A stretch of 64,000 nt of DNA from JACOMY01 sp046233115 (GTDB lineage: Bacteria > Pseudomonadota > Alphaproteobacteria > Kiloniellales > JACOMY01): positions 1 through 64,000 of the forward strand of contig JBJXHM010000013.1 of assembly GCA_046233115.1 (NCBI GenBank), in the 5' to 3' direction. Every line of letters starts with the position of its first letter. The first letter of the stretch is position 1. A program made the position numbers and the translations under genes. Of this stretch, positions 25,943 to 33,920 are shown piece by piece. Under the pieces are notes generated by a model. It made no database searches. It saw nothing but the letters and a program-made list of their open reading frames with translations, and was not told the DNA's origin.

Positions 25943-27003
25943 GCGCCGAGACGGCAACCACGCCGCGGCGCGCGCCGCGTCCCGACTGGCAGTGGCATCT
26001 GGGCGTGCTTGCCTTTCTGGTGCTCTGGGGACTGCTCTACAGCGCGCTGATCCCGCTCGCCGAATGGATCACCAGCCTGTTTCCGGTGGAGCGTCACAGC
26101 CACGTCGGCGAGGCGATCGCCTTCTTCTTCTACGACGTGCCCAAGGTGATGATGTTGCTGACCTTGATCGTCTTCGCCATGGGCCTGGTGCGCAGCTTCT
26201 TCTCGCCGGAGAAGACCCGTGCGCTGCTCTCCGGCAAGCGGGAGGGCCTCGGTAACGTTCTGTCGGCCGGGTTGGGCGTGCTCACGCCCTTCTGCTCCTG
26301 CTCCGCAGTGCCGCTCTTCATCGGCTTCGTATCGGCCGGCGTCCCCCTGGGCGTCACCTTCTCCTTCCTCATCGCCGCGCCGATGGTGAACGAGGTCGCC
26401 CTGGTGCTGCTCTTCGGCCTGGTCGGCTGGCAGGTCGCGCTCACCTATCTCGCCTTCGGCCTCGCCATCGCCATCCTCGCCGGCTTCGTCATCGGCAAGC
26501 TGCATCTCGAGGGCTGGCTGCAGGACTGGGTCCGCGAGATCCACGCGGGCGCCGACGCGCCGGTAGGGGGCGAGGACGAGCGCCTGACCCTGGTGGATCG
26601 CTACCGCCTCGGCATCGAGGCCGTGCGGACGATCTTCGGCAAGGTCTGGGTCTGGATCATTCTCGGCATCGCCATGGGGGCGCTGATCCACGGCTACGTG
26701 CCTGAGGACCTGATGGCCCGCATCATGGGCGCGGAGGCCTGGTGGTCGGTGCCGGCAGCCGTGGTGCTGGGCATCCCCATGTACACCAACGCCGCCGGGG
26801 TCATCCCGATCGTCGAGGCCCTGCTCGGCAAGGGGGCGGCGCTCGGCACGGTGCTGGCCTTCATGATGAGCGTCATCGCGCTCTCGCTGCCCGAAATGAT
26901 CATCCTGCGGCAGGTCCTGACCCTGCGCCTCATCGCCGTCTTCATCGGCGTGGTGGCCTGCGGAATCCTGGCCGTGGGATTCCTGTTCAATCTGTTGTTC
27001 TGA
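25939..27003 (+). CDS. ArsP/YraQ-type permease, second copy
   Basis: Permease of 354 residues, about eight transmembrane segments. The duplicated family motif is clear: LTPFCSCSAVPLFIGFV in the first half and GIPMYTNAAGVIPIVEALL in the second. The cysteine pair in TPFCSCS is conserved in ArsP-type exporters. AGGAAAGGAAAG precedes the ATG at 25939, which overlaps the arsR stop. A thioredoxin-like CxxC protein follows 12 bases later. The same three-gene set (arsR, permease, small CxxC protein) recurs in many bacteria; substrate candidates are methylarsenite or other thiol-reactive compounds. Confidence 0.85.
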   Translation: MSAETATTPRRAPRPDWQWHLGVLAFLVLWGLLYSALIPLAEWITSLFPVERHSHVGEAIAFFFYDVPKVMMLLTLIVFAMGLVRSFFSPEKTRALLSGKREGLGNVLSAGLGVLTPFCSCSAVPLFIGFVSAGVPLGVTFSFLIAAPMVNEVALVLLFGLVGWQVALTYLAFGLAIAILAGFVIGKLHLEGWLQDWVREIHAGADAPVGGEDERLTLVDRYRLGIEAVRTIFGKVWVWIILGIAMGALIHGYVPEDLMARIMGAEAWWSVPAAVVLGIPMYTNAAGVIPIVEALLGKGAALGTVLAFMMSVIALSLPEMIILRQVLTLRLIAVFIGVVACGILAVGFLFNLLF

Positions 27004-27015
27004 AAGGAAAGCGAG

Positions 27016-27252
27016 ATGAAGACGGTCAAGGTCTACGGCCCCGGCTGCAAGCGCTGCGACGCCACCGAGGCCATGGTGAAGGACGTAGCGGCCAAGCTCG
27101 GCATCGAGGTCGCCGTCGAGAAGGTCACCGACATGAAAGCCATAGCCATGGCCGGAGTGCTCTCGACGCCGGGGATCTCGATCGACGGCAAGCTGGTCCA
27201 CTCCGGCGGGCTGCCCGACGCCGCCAAGCTGGAAGGCTGGCTGTCCGCCTGA
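27016..27252 (+). CDS. Small thioredoxin-fold redox protein (CxxC)
   Basis: Protein of 78 residues, compact redox-active disulfide family (MTH895/TM0996 type). The active site is C11-x-x-C14 in GPGCKRCD, followed by the thioredoxin cis-Pro region STPGISIDGKLV. It lacks a signal peptide, so it is cytosolic. It follows the permease by 12 bases with AAGGAAAGC as ribosome site. It probably delivers or reduces the permease substrate or resets cysteine thiols; this is inferred from its recurrent pairing with such permeases. Confidence 0.85.
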   Translation: MKTVKVYGPGCKRCDATEAMVKDVAAKLGIEVAVEKVTDMKAIAMAGVLSTPGISIDGKLVHSGGLPDAAKLEGWLSA

Positions 27253-27689
27253 TCCCTGCCCGCGGGGGAGAGAGCCCTTGACCCCAGCGGGCGCCGCTCA
27301 CCGGCGCCAGGGGCGGTTCAAGGTGCGGTGAATGTTCGAGCTAAAGAGCCGTGGTTCCGACGCACCTCAGAATCAGTGCCCCCGCGCTGCCGGGGAGCCA
27401 AGTCCTTTCAGGACTGCGTTACCCACCTCTTACACTGTCCGAGGGGCCGTCCAGCCCCCAAGTGGATCGACAGCCGCCCAACACGCGCGAACCGCCCCTT
27501 CTCCGATTCCGTCCGGATGCGCCGGTTGCGCTCGAGCCAAGCCTTAGGCAACCTCTTCATCGCAAGTGGGGTCCATTTAGGGAATCCCGGGTTGAAGAGG
27601 CTCGGATCACCATCACCCCCTGAGAGGCTCTCCACATGGGGGATCTCGAATTTGCCCCCTCCACCGATTTTGATCCTATGGAGCGAACG
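27253..27689. other. Region without an intact gene, possible transposase remnant
   Basis: The 437 bases hold no gene I can support. On the minus strand around 27470-27580 the translation KRLPKAWLERNRRIRTESE weakly recalls the C-terminal WLxRNRR stretch of IS5-type transposases. No inverted ends or target duplication are visible, so it is at best a decayed fragment. Codon texture here and in the next gene differs from the flanking operons. Confidence 0.3.
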
Positions 27690-28334
27690 ATGGCGCAGAT
27701 TCCTTGGAGCCTCAAGGGCACGGAGTTCGGAAGCTGCAATTGCGATTATGGCTGTCCTTGTCAGTTCAACGGGCGTCCCTCTTCGCCTGACGGCAGTTGC
27801 CGAGCGGCTAATTTCGTCCAGATCGACGCGGGACACTACGGTGACGTGAAGCTTGACGGACTGAGGTTCGCATTTACGGCCGCTTGGCCGAGCGCCGTGC
27901 ACGAAGGCAATGGTGCGTTTCAGCTGATAATCGATGATCGCGCCAGTGGCCAGCAACGCGATGCTCTCCGACGTATCGTCTACAGCGCGGATACAGCCGA
28001 GTTACAGAGCCCGTATTCGGTCTTCATGTCCATGTGTACGACCATCCACGAACCGGTGGTCGCGCGGATCGAGCTAGAATGCGATGTGGAAGCAAGAACC
28101 GCGCACGCAGAAATCAAGGAGACTGCAATCTGTGACATCGAGCCGACCCGCAATCCCGTCACAGACGAGCCTCACCGTGCACAGATCGTGCTACCGGACG
28201 GTTTCCACTTCACGAAAGCGGAGACGGCCAGCGGTGCCGTCAAGTCGACAGGAGCAGTGCCCCTGAATTTCAAGGACAGCTACGCCTGCCTATTCAACTT
28301 GCACATCTCCGACCAAGGCGTGATCCGAGACTGA
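27690..28334 (+). CDS. DUF1326 domain protein
   Basis: Protein of 214 residues of the DUF1326 family, recognised by the N-terminal cysteine motif SCNCDYGCPCQFNG and the following beta-rich domain with a conserved acidic and Cys pattern (FVQIDAGHYGDVKLDG, MCTTIHEPV). The function is unknown; the cysteine cluster suggests metal binding. The ATG at 27690 follows GGAGCGAACG and puts the motif at the usual distance from the start; ATGs at 27636 and 27678 are less likely. Base composition is less GC-rich than its neighbours, which with the odd upstream region hints at transfer. Confidence 0.75.
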   Translation: MAQIPWSLKGTEFGSCNCDYGCPCQFNGRPSSPDGSCRAANFVQIDAGHYGDVKLDGLRFAFTAAWPSAVHEGNGAFQLIIDDRASGQQRDALRRIVYSADTAELQSPYSVFMSMCTTIHEPVVARIELECDVEARTAHAEIKETAICDIEPTRNPVTDEPHRAQIVLPDGFHFTKAETASGAVKSTGAVPLNFKDSYACLFNLHISDQGVIRD

Positions 28335-28505
28335 ACGCGGCATGACACGCCTCGATAACGGGTAGAACTTTTTCAGCCTCAGCGATCACCACAACGGGCT
28401 TGCGCTCATGGCTACGGATCACGGCAGCCGTTATGTCTCGATGAGCCCTTGTACAGACTGCGGTCAAATTGCGCCTCGAGGCGCGCGAACCGATCGTGAC
28501 CTCTT

Positions 28506-29213
28506 CTAGAAACTCTCCACCCAGGGCCTGAGCTCCAGCTCCCAGGTCCAGGCGCTGCGGTGCTGGCGGTGGAGGTCGAGGTAGCTCTGCGCGATGGCGT
28601 CGGGCTCGAGCCAGCGGTCGGGCTGCTCGGCCTCGTTCACCGTGCCGCGCTCGGGGTTGGCGATGCCGCCGTCGATCACGAAGTGGGCCACGTGGATGTT
28701 CTGCGGGCTGAGCTCGCGGGCCAAAGACTGCGCCAGTCCGCGCTGGGCGAACTTGCCCATGGCGAAGGAGGCCGACTGCTTGTAGCCCTTCACCGCCGCA
28801 GACGCCCCGGTGAAGAAGAGCGAGCCCGAGGCGCCGCCCGGACGGGCCAGCATCCGCGGCACCGCCTCGCGCGCGACCAGGAAGGCGGCCCAGGCCGAGA
28901 CCTCGATCGCATGGCGCACGGCGGCGCGGTCCAGCTCCGCGAAGGGGCCGCGGGTACGGGCCGAGGCGTTGTAGACCACCCAGTCGGGGGTGCCGCCGAA
29001 GGCTGCTTCCGCGTCGTCGAACAGCGCCTTCACCTGCGCCTCGTCGGTGGCGTCGCAGGCGAAGGTCTCGGCGCCGGTTTCCCCTGCCAGTGCTGCCAGC
29101 TTGCCAGGGTTGCGCGCGGCCAGCCCCACCTTCATGCCTTCGCGGGTGGCCAGTCTGGCCAGTGAGGCGGAAAGGCCGGAGCCCACCCCGACGATCAACA
29201 GAGACTCGGTCAT
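28506..29213 (-). CDS. Atypical short-chain dehydrogenase lacking the catalytic Tyr
   Basis: Rossmann-fold SDR of 235 residues. The cofactor loop is VGVGSGLSASLAR and YNAS replaces NNAG. Where classical SDRs have Y-x3-K, the sequence reads SFAMGKFAQ, so Phe replaces the catalytic Tyr while Lys is kept. LARELSPQNIHVAHFVIDG and a tryptophan-rich tail follow. I recall a subgroup of SDRs with F-A-x-x-K at this place, so the change may be lineage-typical rather than a defect. It is convergent with the DUF1326 gene and upstream of nothing on its strand; the LacI gene behind it is 105 bases away and could be co-transcribed. Confidence 0.72.
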   Translation of the reverse strand: MTESLLIVGVGSGLSASLARLATREGMKVGLAARNPGKLAALAGETGAETFACDATDEAQVKALFDDAEAAFGGTPDWVVYNASARTRGPFAELDRAAVRHAIEVSAWAAFLVAREAVPRMLARPGGASGSLFFTGASAAVKGYKQSASFAMGKFAQRGLAQSLARELSPQNIHVAHFVIDGGIANPERGTVNEAEQPDRWLEPDAIAQSYLDLHRQHRSAWTWELELRPWVESF

Positions 29214-29318
29214 GTTCCCTCTCCTGCAAATTCTGCCGCTTCGGCATAGATGGCGTTTGCTTTCAGGAAATTCCCCCTGCAGGCAGCACAGTTCCTTGTC
29301 TGCGCAGGGCGGAAAGCA

Positions 29319-30353
29319 TCAGGCCGGCGCCGGACCGGTGGAGCCACGCACCACCAGCTCTGCCGGCAGTTCCCGGTGCAGCGGCGGCTCCTCGGGCGCC
29401 GGCGGGCGCATCAGGTAGTCGGCGGCGAGCCGCCCCATCTCTCCCAGCGGTGCGTGGACCGTGGTCAGGCCCGGCGGGATCTCGCGTGCCAGACCCAGGT
29501 CGTCGAAGCCGGTGATCGAGAGCCGCTGCGGCACCGCGATGCCCAGGCGTTCGGCCTCCAGCAGGGCGCCCAGCGCCAGCACGTCGTTGCCGCAGAGGAT
29601 CGCGGTCGGGTCCGGGTCGTCGGCCATCAGGCTGCGCAGCGCCTGGCGGCCCTCGTTGATGCCGTAGGGCCGCTCCAGCAGGCCGGTCAGCGCCAGGCCG
29701 CGCTCGGCCAGGGCCGCGCGCACCCCCTGGGTGCGCTCGCGCGCCCGGTCGTTGCCCTGGCCAATGCCGGCGATCATCGCCATGCGCCGATGGCCCAGGT
29801 CGTGCAGGTAGGCGACCAGGCGCGCCATGGCGCCAGCATTGTCGAAGCCGATGGTGCTGTGCGGCGAGGCCGGATGGTGCACGTAGGTGCAGACCTTGCG
29901 GATGCCGCGGCGCTGCAACAGCGTGTAGACTGCCGGGTCGCGTTCCTCGCCGGTCAGCATCAGGCCGTCGATGCCGCGTACCACCAGATTGTCGATCTGC
30001 CGGGCCTCGCGCTCCAGGTCGTAGTCGGTGGCCGCCAGCAGCAGGGTCCGCCCCTTGGCCGAGAGCGCTTCCTGCAGGGTTTGGATCACCGCGGCGAAGA
30101 TCGCGTTGTCCAGGGTCGGGATCACCGCGCCGATGGTGTTGGTGCGGCTGGAGGCGAGCGCACGCGCCGCCCCGTGCGGGGTGTAGCCGAGCCGGGCGAT
30201 GGTCTCCTCGACCTTGCTGCGCAGCGCCGGGCGCACCTTCTCCGGATGGCTGAGGCAGCGCGAGACCGTCGCGGTCGAGACCCCGGCGGCCAGGGCCACG
30301 TCCTCCAAGGTCGGCCGCCCTTCGGCCCTCTGTTGCAAGCGCTTCCCGTCCAT
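29319..30353 (-). CDS. LacI-family transcriptional regulator of the TRAP/SuyAB operon
   Basis: Regulator of 344 residues: N-terminal helix-turn-helix and hinge (PTLEDVALAAGVSTATVSRCLSHPEKV), then a periplasmic-binding-protein-like ligand domain (IGAVIPTLDNAIFA, GLMLTG, AILCGNDVLALGAL, SITGFDD). The start MDGKRLQQ at 30353 places the HTH at the N-terminus; the extended frame upstream overlaps the operator. It is divergent from the TRAP transporter operon with a perfect LacI-type palindrome between them and a second half-perfect site inside its own first codons, so autoregulation and control of the operon are likely. The ligand is presumably the transported C3 acid or a pathway intermediate. 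Confidence 0.9.
   Translation of the reverse strand: MDGKRLQQRAEGRPTLEDVALAAGVSTATVSRCLSHPEKVRPALRSKVEETIARLGYTPHGAARALASSRTNTIGAVIPTLDNAIFAAVIQTLQEALSAKGRTLLLAATDYDLEREARQIDNLVVRGIDGLMLTGEERDPAVYTLLQRRGIRKVCTYVHHPASPHSTIGFDNAGAMARLVAYLHDLGHRRMAMIAGIGQGNDRARERTQGVRAALAERGLALTGLLERPYGINEGRQALRSLMADDPDPTAILCGNDVLALGALLEAERLGIAVPQRLSITGFDDLGLAREIPPGLTTVHAPLGEMGRLAADYLMRPPAPEEPPLHRELPAELVVRGSTGPAPA
30334..30347. promoter_or_regulatory. Second LacI-type operator-like site inside the lacI start region
   Basis: TGCAAGCGCTTCCC shares the AAGCGCTT core with the site at 30432 and covers codons 3-7 of the regulator. It could support looping between two operators 98 bases apart. Confidence 0.4.
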
Positions 30354-30431
30354 AGACCGCAGCCTACGACAGGTCGCGGCGCTACCACAAATGCATTGAC
30401 GGCCTAGCTTAAGCCCGCTAATCTGGAAAAA

Positions 30432-30445
30432 TGTAAGCGCTTGCA
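30432..30445. promoter_or_regulatory. LacI-type operator between lacI and the TRAP operon
   Basis: TGTAAGCGCTTGCA is a palindrome with the central CG typical of LacI-family sites and only one non-matching pair. It lies 28 bases before the first gene of the operon and 79 bases upstream of the regulator's start. Confidence 0.7.
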
Positions 30446-30472
30446 AATCAGAAGGCAGAAGAGAGCGCGGAA

Positions 30473-30757
30473 ATGATGGGATGGATCAAGTCGAGCGCGG
30501 CGCTGATCGTCGCCGGCCTCCTCTTCGCCGGATTCCTGGCCAACCTGATCGTCGGCAAGCTGGCGATCATGCAGGGGGCGACGCAGCTTCCGGGCCTGGG
30601 CGATGTCGGCGAGTTCGTCCTGCTGCTGCTGACCGTGCTGTTCTTCATCGTCGGCTGCCTGCAACGCGAGGCGGCCGCTGCGAACAACGCGTCAACCCCC
30701 GCCACAAACGACGCCGCCAACGATCCGAGACCGCAAGAGTCCAACAGGGAGACCTAA
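30473..30757 (+). CDS. Small two-segment membrane protein leading the TRAP operon
   Basis: Protein of 94 residues with two hydrophobic segments (about 8-28, ALIVAGLLFAGFLANLIVG, and 46-62, EFVLLLLTVLFFIVGCLQ) and a hydrophilic C-terminal tail rich in Ala, Asn, Thr. It lies between the LacI operator and dctP, three bases before the latter, so it is very likely translated as the first gene of the operon. I do not recognise a family. A role beside the transporter or the sulfite-producing pathway is possible. Confidence 0.6.
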   Translation: MMGWIKSSAALIVAGLLFAGFLANLIVGKLAIMQGATQLPGLGDVGEFVLLLLTVLFFIVGCLQREAAAANNASTPATNDAANDPRPQESNRET

Positions 30758-30760
30758 GAG

Positions 30761-31915
30761 ATGTCACGCAAGATCGAAAACGAGGGACCGAAGTCAGAGG
30801 AGCGTCGCCGCTTCCTGGAGCTGACCAAGACCTACGGCTTCACCGCCGCGGTGGTCGCGGCTGCCGGCGGCACCCTGCTCAGCCGCGAGGCCTCGGCGCA
30901 GACCGCCAAGGAGGAGCGCGAGCGCGAGAAGGAAGCCCAGCACATCATGACCATCGCGACCGCCTACATCCTGGGCGCCTCGCGCAGCTATCCGATCATG
31001 CAGCTCGACTTCAAGGAGAACATCCAGAACGCGACCCTGGGCAAGGTCTACGTGAAGCTGGCGGCCGGCGGGCAGCTCGGCGCCGGCGGCGCCCTGGTGC
31101 AGAAGGTGCAGAACGGCACGATCCAGGCCGCCCAGCACTCGCTCTCCAATTTTGCGCCCTTCGCGCCCACCGTCGACCTGATCAACCTGCCCTACTTCTG
31201 CGGCGCCAATCAGCGCTTCGTGAACCTGGTAACCTCCAAGGCCTGGACCTCCGACGTCCATCCCAAGGTCGAGGCCAAGGGCTTCAAGCCGCTTTGGTAC
31301 GTGGTGATCGACCCGCGCGTGGTCGCCATCCGCCGCGGCATGGATGGCCCGATCAAGACCCCGGCCGACCTCGCCGGCGTGAAGTTCCGGGTACCGGGCT
31401 CGCAGATGCTGCAGCAGTACTACCGCATGATCGGCGCCAACCCGACGCCGGTCGCCTGGGGCGAGACCGCGTCGGCGATAAAGCAGGGCGTGGCCGACGC
31501 GCTCGACCCCTCGGTCGGCGCGCTCTACGTCTTCGGCTTCAAGGACGTGCTCTCCTGGGTCACCTTCACCCGCGCCGTCCCCGACAGCCAGGTCTATTCC
31601 TGCAATCTCGACTGGTACAATTCGCTGCCTGGCGACGTGCAGGACGGCATCGAGTTCGCGTCGGGCATCACCATGCAGCAGAACCTGGCCAAGGTGCCGG
31701 CCGCCCGCGCCTACGCCATGGCCGAGCTGAGCAAGGCCGGGGTGCAGTTCTACGCACCGACCGAGGGCGAGCTGGCCCAGTGGGTCGAGGCCGGCGGCTA
31801 TCAGCGCAGCGAGTGGGACTCCTTCAAGCTGGAGCTCGCGGGCTCGATGGAGCGCTTTGCCGAGCTCGACGAGGCCGTGAACACCGAGAGCCGCTTCTAC
31901 GTGCACGACGCCTAG
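30761..31915 (+). CDS. TRAP transporter substrate-binding protein (DctP type)
   Basis: Periplasmic binding protein, 384 residues. The N-terminus has a Tat-like signal: ERRRFLEL, a hydrophobic stretch, and ASA as likely cleavage site near residue 47. The DctP fold shows in LGKVYVKLAAGGQLG, the arginine-bearing GVKFRVPGSQMLQQYYRMIGA and VAWGETASAIKQGVADALD. It feeds the DctQM permease encoded next. Ligand: in this context a carboxylated C3 compound such as sulfolactate or dihydroxypropanesulfonate is suggested by the downstream SuyAB genes, but this is inference. Confidence 0.9.
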   Translation: MSRKIENEGPKSEERRRFLELTKTYGFTAAVVAAAGGTLLSREASAQTAKEEREREKEAQHIMTIATAYILGASRSYPIMQLDFKENIQNATLGKVYVKLAAGGQLGAGGALVQKVQNGTIQAAQHSLSNFAPFAPTVDLINLPYFCGANQRFVNLVTSKAWTSDVHPKVEAKGFKPLWYVVIDPRVVAIRRGMDGPIKTPADLAGVKFRVPGSQMLQQYYRMIGANPTPVAWGETASAIKQGVADALDPSVGALYVFGFKDVLSWVTFTRAVPDSQVYSCNLDWYNSLPGDVQDGIEFASGITMQQNLAKVPAARAYAMAELSKAGVQFYAPTEGELAQWVEAGGYQRSEWDSFKLELAGSMERFAELDEAVNTESRFYVHDA

Positions 31916-31925
31916 TGCGCGCTTC

Positions 31926-31997
31926 GGCAGACGGCCGCAGCCGTCCTGCCGCTTGACCAGAGCGACCGGGGCGCTGCATGGCTTGCAAGCCCCGGTC
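31926..31997 (+). other. Two intercistronic hairpins between dctP and dctQ
   Basis: GGCAGACGGC pairs with GCCGTCCTGCC (31926-31950, one bulge). GACCGGGGC (31964-31972) pairs with GCCCCGGTC (31989-31997). Such structures after a binding-protein gene often protect its mRNA or reduce read-through, giving more binding protein than permease. Confidence 0.5.
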
Positions 31998-32046
31998 CCC
32001 CTCACCCTCCGCCAGCCAACGACGGCCAGCAGGAGAGCCCGGTCCC

Positions 32047-32586
32047 ATGAATGAGCCGCCACGCAAGCCGCGAGAGACCGTCTGGCAGCGCCTCGACGCC
32101 AACGCCGAGCGCTGGATGCTGCTGGTCTTCTACGCCATGATCGTCGCCACCATCGTGGTCGAGGTGCTGCGCCGCTTCGTACTGTCCTACTCCTCGATCT
32201 GGGGTGAGGAGGTGGCGCGCTACGCCTTCATCTACCTGGCCTGGGTCGGCGCCTCGGCGGCGGTCAAGGAGCGGGCGCACATCCGCATCGACGTGTTGCT
32301 GACCATCGTTTCGCCACGCGGAAAGGCGCTGCTCTACCTCTTCGGCGACCTCTGCATGCTGGGGCTGGCCTGCGTCGCGATCTACACCTCGGTCGAATCG
32401 ATCCTGACCTCGCTGCGCTTCGGCTCGGTCACCCACGGCCTCCGGATCAGCCTGGTCTGGTTCCTCGCCGCCGTGCCGCTGGGCTTCTCCCTCATGGTCT
32501 TCCGCCTCGGACAGTCGATCCACCGCGACCTCAGCGACCTGCTGCGCGGCCGGGCTGTCTACGAGGGCGGCAAGCTCTTCGACTAG
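32047..32586 (+). CDS. TRAP transporter small permease (DctQ type)
   Basis: Membrane protein of 179 residues with four predicted segments: MLLVFYAMIVATIVVEVLRRF, the conserved EEVARYAFIYLAWVGASAAVKERAHIRIDVL region, LLYLFGDLCMLGLACVAIY and VWFLAAVPLGFSLMVFRL. The start MNEPPRKPRE at 32047 is chosen over a frame running from 31978 through the hairpins. It partners DctM in Na+-dependent TRAP uptake. Confidence 0.88.
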   Translation: MNEPPRKPRETVWQRLDANAERWMLLVFYAMIVATIVVEVLRRFVLSYSSIWGEEVARYAFIYLAWVGASAAVKERAHIRIDVLLTIVSPRGKALLYLFGDLCMLGLACVAIYTSVESILTSLRFGSVTHGLRISLVWFLAAVPLGFSLMVFRLGQSIHRDLSDLLRGRAVYEGGKLFD

Positions 32587-32597
32587 GGGCGCGGCGC

Positions 32598-33917
32598 ATG
32601 CTCTGGCAACAGCTACAGGAACAAACGGTCGAACTCGGCTGGGACTTCTATGGCCCGGTGCTGCTGATCGTGCTGCTGATCGCACTCGCGGTGCCGGTCT
32701 GGGCGGCGCTGGGGATCGGCGCGCTCTCGATGCTGCTGATCACCGGCGTGCTGCCGATCGGCCTCTTGGGCGAGGCGCTGTTCGACGGCATCGACCACTT
32801 CGCGCTGATCGCCGTCCCGCTCTTCATCCTGACCGGCGACGTGCTGGTCCGGACCGGCCTCTCCGGCAAGCTCCTCGACGTGGCCGACGCGACCACGGGC
32901 GGGGTCCGCGCCGGTCTCGGCACCGCCACGGTGCTGGGCTGCGGCTTCTTCGCCTGCATCTCCGGCTCCGATGCCGCAGGCGCCGCCGCGGTCGGCCGCA
33001 TGACCATCCACCGTCTGGTGGAGAAGGGCTATCCGCAGCCCTACGCCTGCGCGCTGGTCGCCTCGGGCGCCTGTACCGGCATCCTGATCCCGCCGTCGAT
33101 CGCCTATATCATCATCGGCCTGATCCTCGGCGTTTCGGCCTCCACCCTCTTCATCGCCGCTGCCATTCCCGGCGTCTTGATCATGCTCTCGATCATGGTG
33201 ACCAACATCGTGATGAACCGTATTCACGGCTACGAGGGCGAACGCCAGGGCTTTTCCTTCAGCCGCTGGCGTCGAGCGGTCTGGGAGGGGCGCTATGCCC
33301 TGCTGGTCCCGGTGATCATCCTGGGCGGGATCTACAGCGGCGTCTTCACGCCGACCGAGGCCGCTGCCGTTGCCGTCGCCACCACCATCCTGATCGGCCT
33401 GCTGCAGGGCACCTTGAAAGTGGCCGACTTTCCCAAGATGCTGGTGAGTTCGGCCAAGGTGAACGGCGTCATCCTGCCGATCATCGCGCTCTCGTTGCCC
33501 CTGGCCCAGGCGCTGGCCGCGCTGCAGGTGCCGCAGGGCTTCGTCTATGCCGTGACCTCGGTCACCGACGACCCGGTGCTGATCATCCTGCTGATGATCG
33601 GCATTCTGATCGCCGCCGGTTGCGTGATGGAAACCACGCCGAACATCGTCATCCTGGCGCCGATCCTGCTGCCGCTGGCCCAGGAGATCGGCATGGACGA
33701 GATCCAGTTCTGCGTGCTGATGATCACCACCCTGGGAGTCGGCTTCATCACCCCGCCGCTGGGCCTCAACCTCTTCGTGGTGGCGGGCATCACCGGGGAA
33801 TCGGTGCTGAAGATCGCCTGGCGGGCGATTCCCTACGTGTTGGCCATGCTGGCGATCGTGCTGCTGATCGCCTATGTGCCGATCGTCTCCACCCTGCTGC
33901 TGCCGCCGGTCTACTGA
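32598..33917 (+). CDS. TRAP transporter large permease (DctM type)
   Basis: Main transport subunit of 439 residues, about 12 membrane segments. DctM features: FALIAVPLFILTGDVLVRTGLSGKL, GCGFFACISGSDAAGAAAVG, GACTGILIPPSIAYIIIG, GVFTPTEAAAVAV and GFITPPLGLNLFVVAGI. It lies 11 bases after dctQ and three bases before the SDR gene, within one operon. Confidence 0.92.
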   Translation: MLWQQLQEQTVELGWDFYGPVLLIVLLIALAVPVWAALGIGALSMLLITGVLPIGLLGEALFDGIDHFALIAVPLFILTGDVLVRTGLSGKLLDVADATTGGVRAGLGTATVLGCGFFACISGSDAAGAAAVGRMTIHRLVEKGYPQPYACALVASGACTGILIPPSIAYIIIGLILGVSASTLFIAAAIPGVLIMLSIMVTNIVMNRIHGYEGERQGFSFSRWRRAVWEGRYALLVPVIILGGIYSGVFTPTEAAAVAVATTILIGLLQGTLKVADFPKMLVSSAKVNGVILPIIALSLPLAQALAALQVPQGFVYAVTSVTDDPVLIILLMIGILIAAGCVMETTPNIVILAPILLPLAQEIGMDEIQFCVLMITTLGVGFITPPLGLNLFVVAGITGESVLKIAWRAIPYVLAMLAIVLLIAYVPIVSTLLLPPVY

Positions 33918-33920
33918 GCC

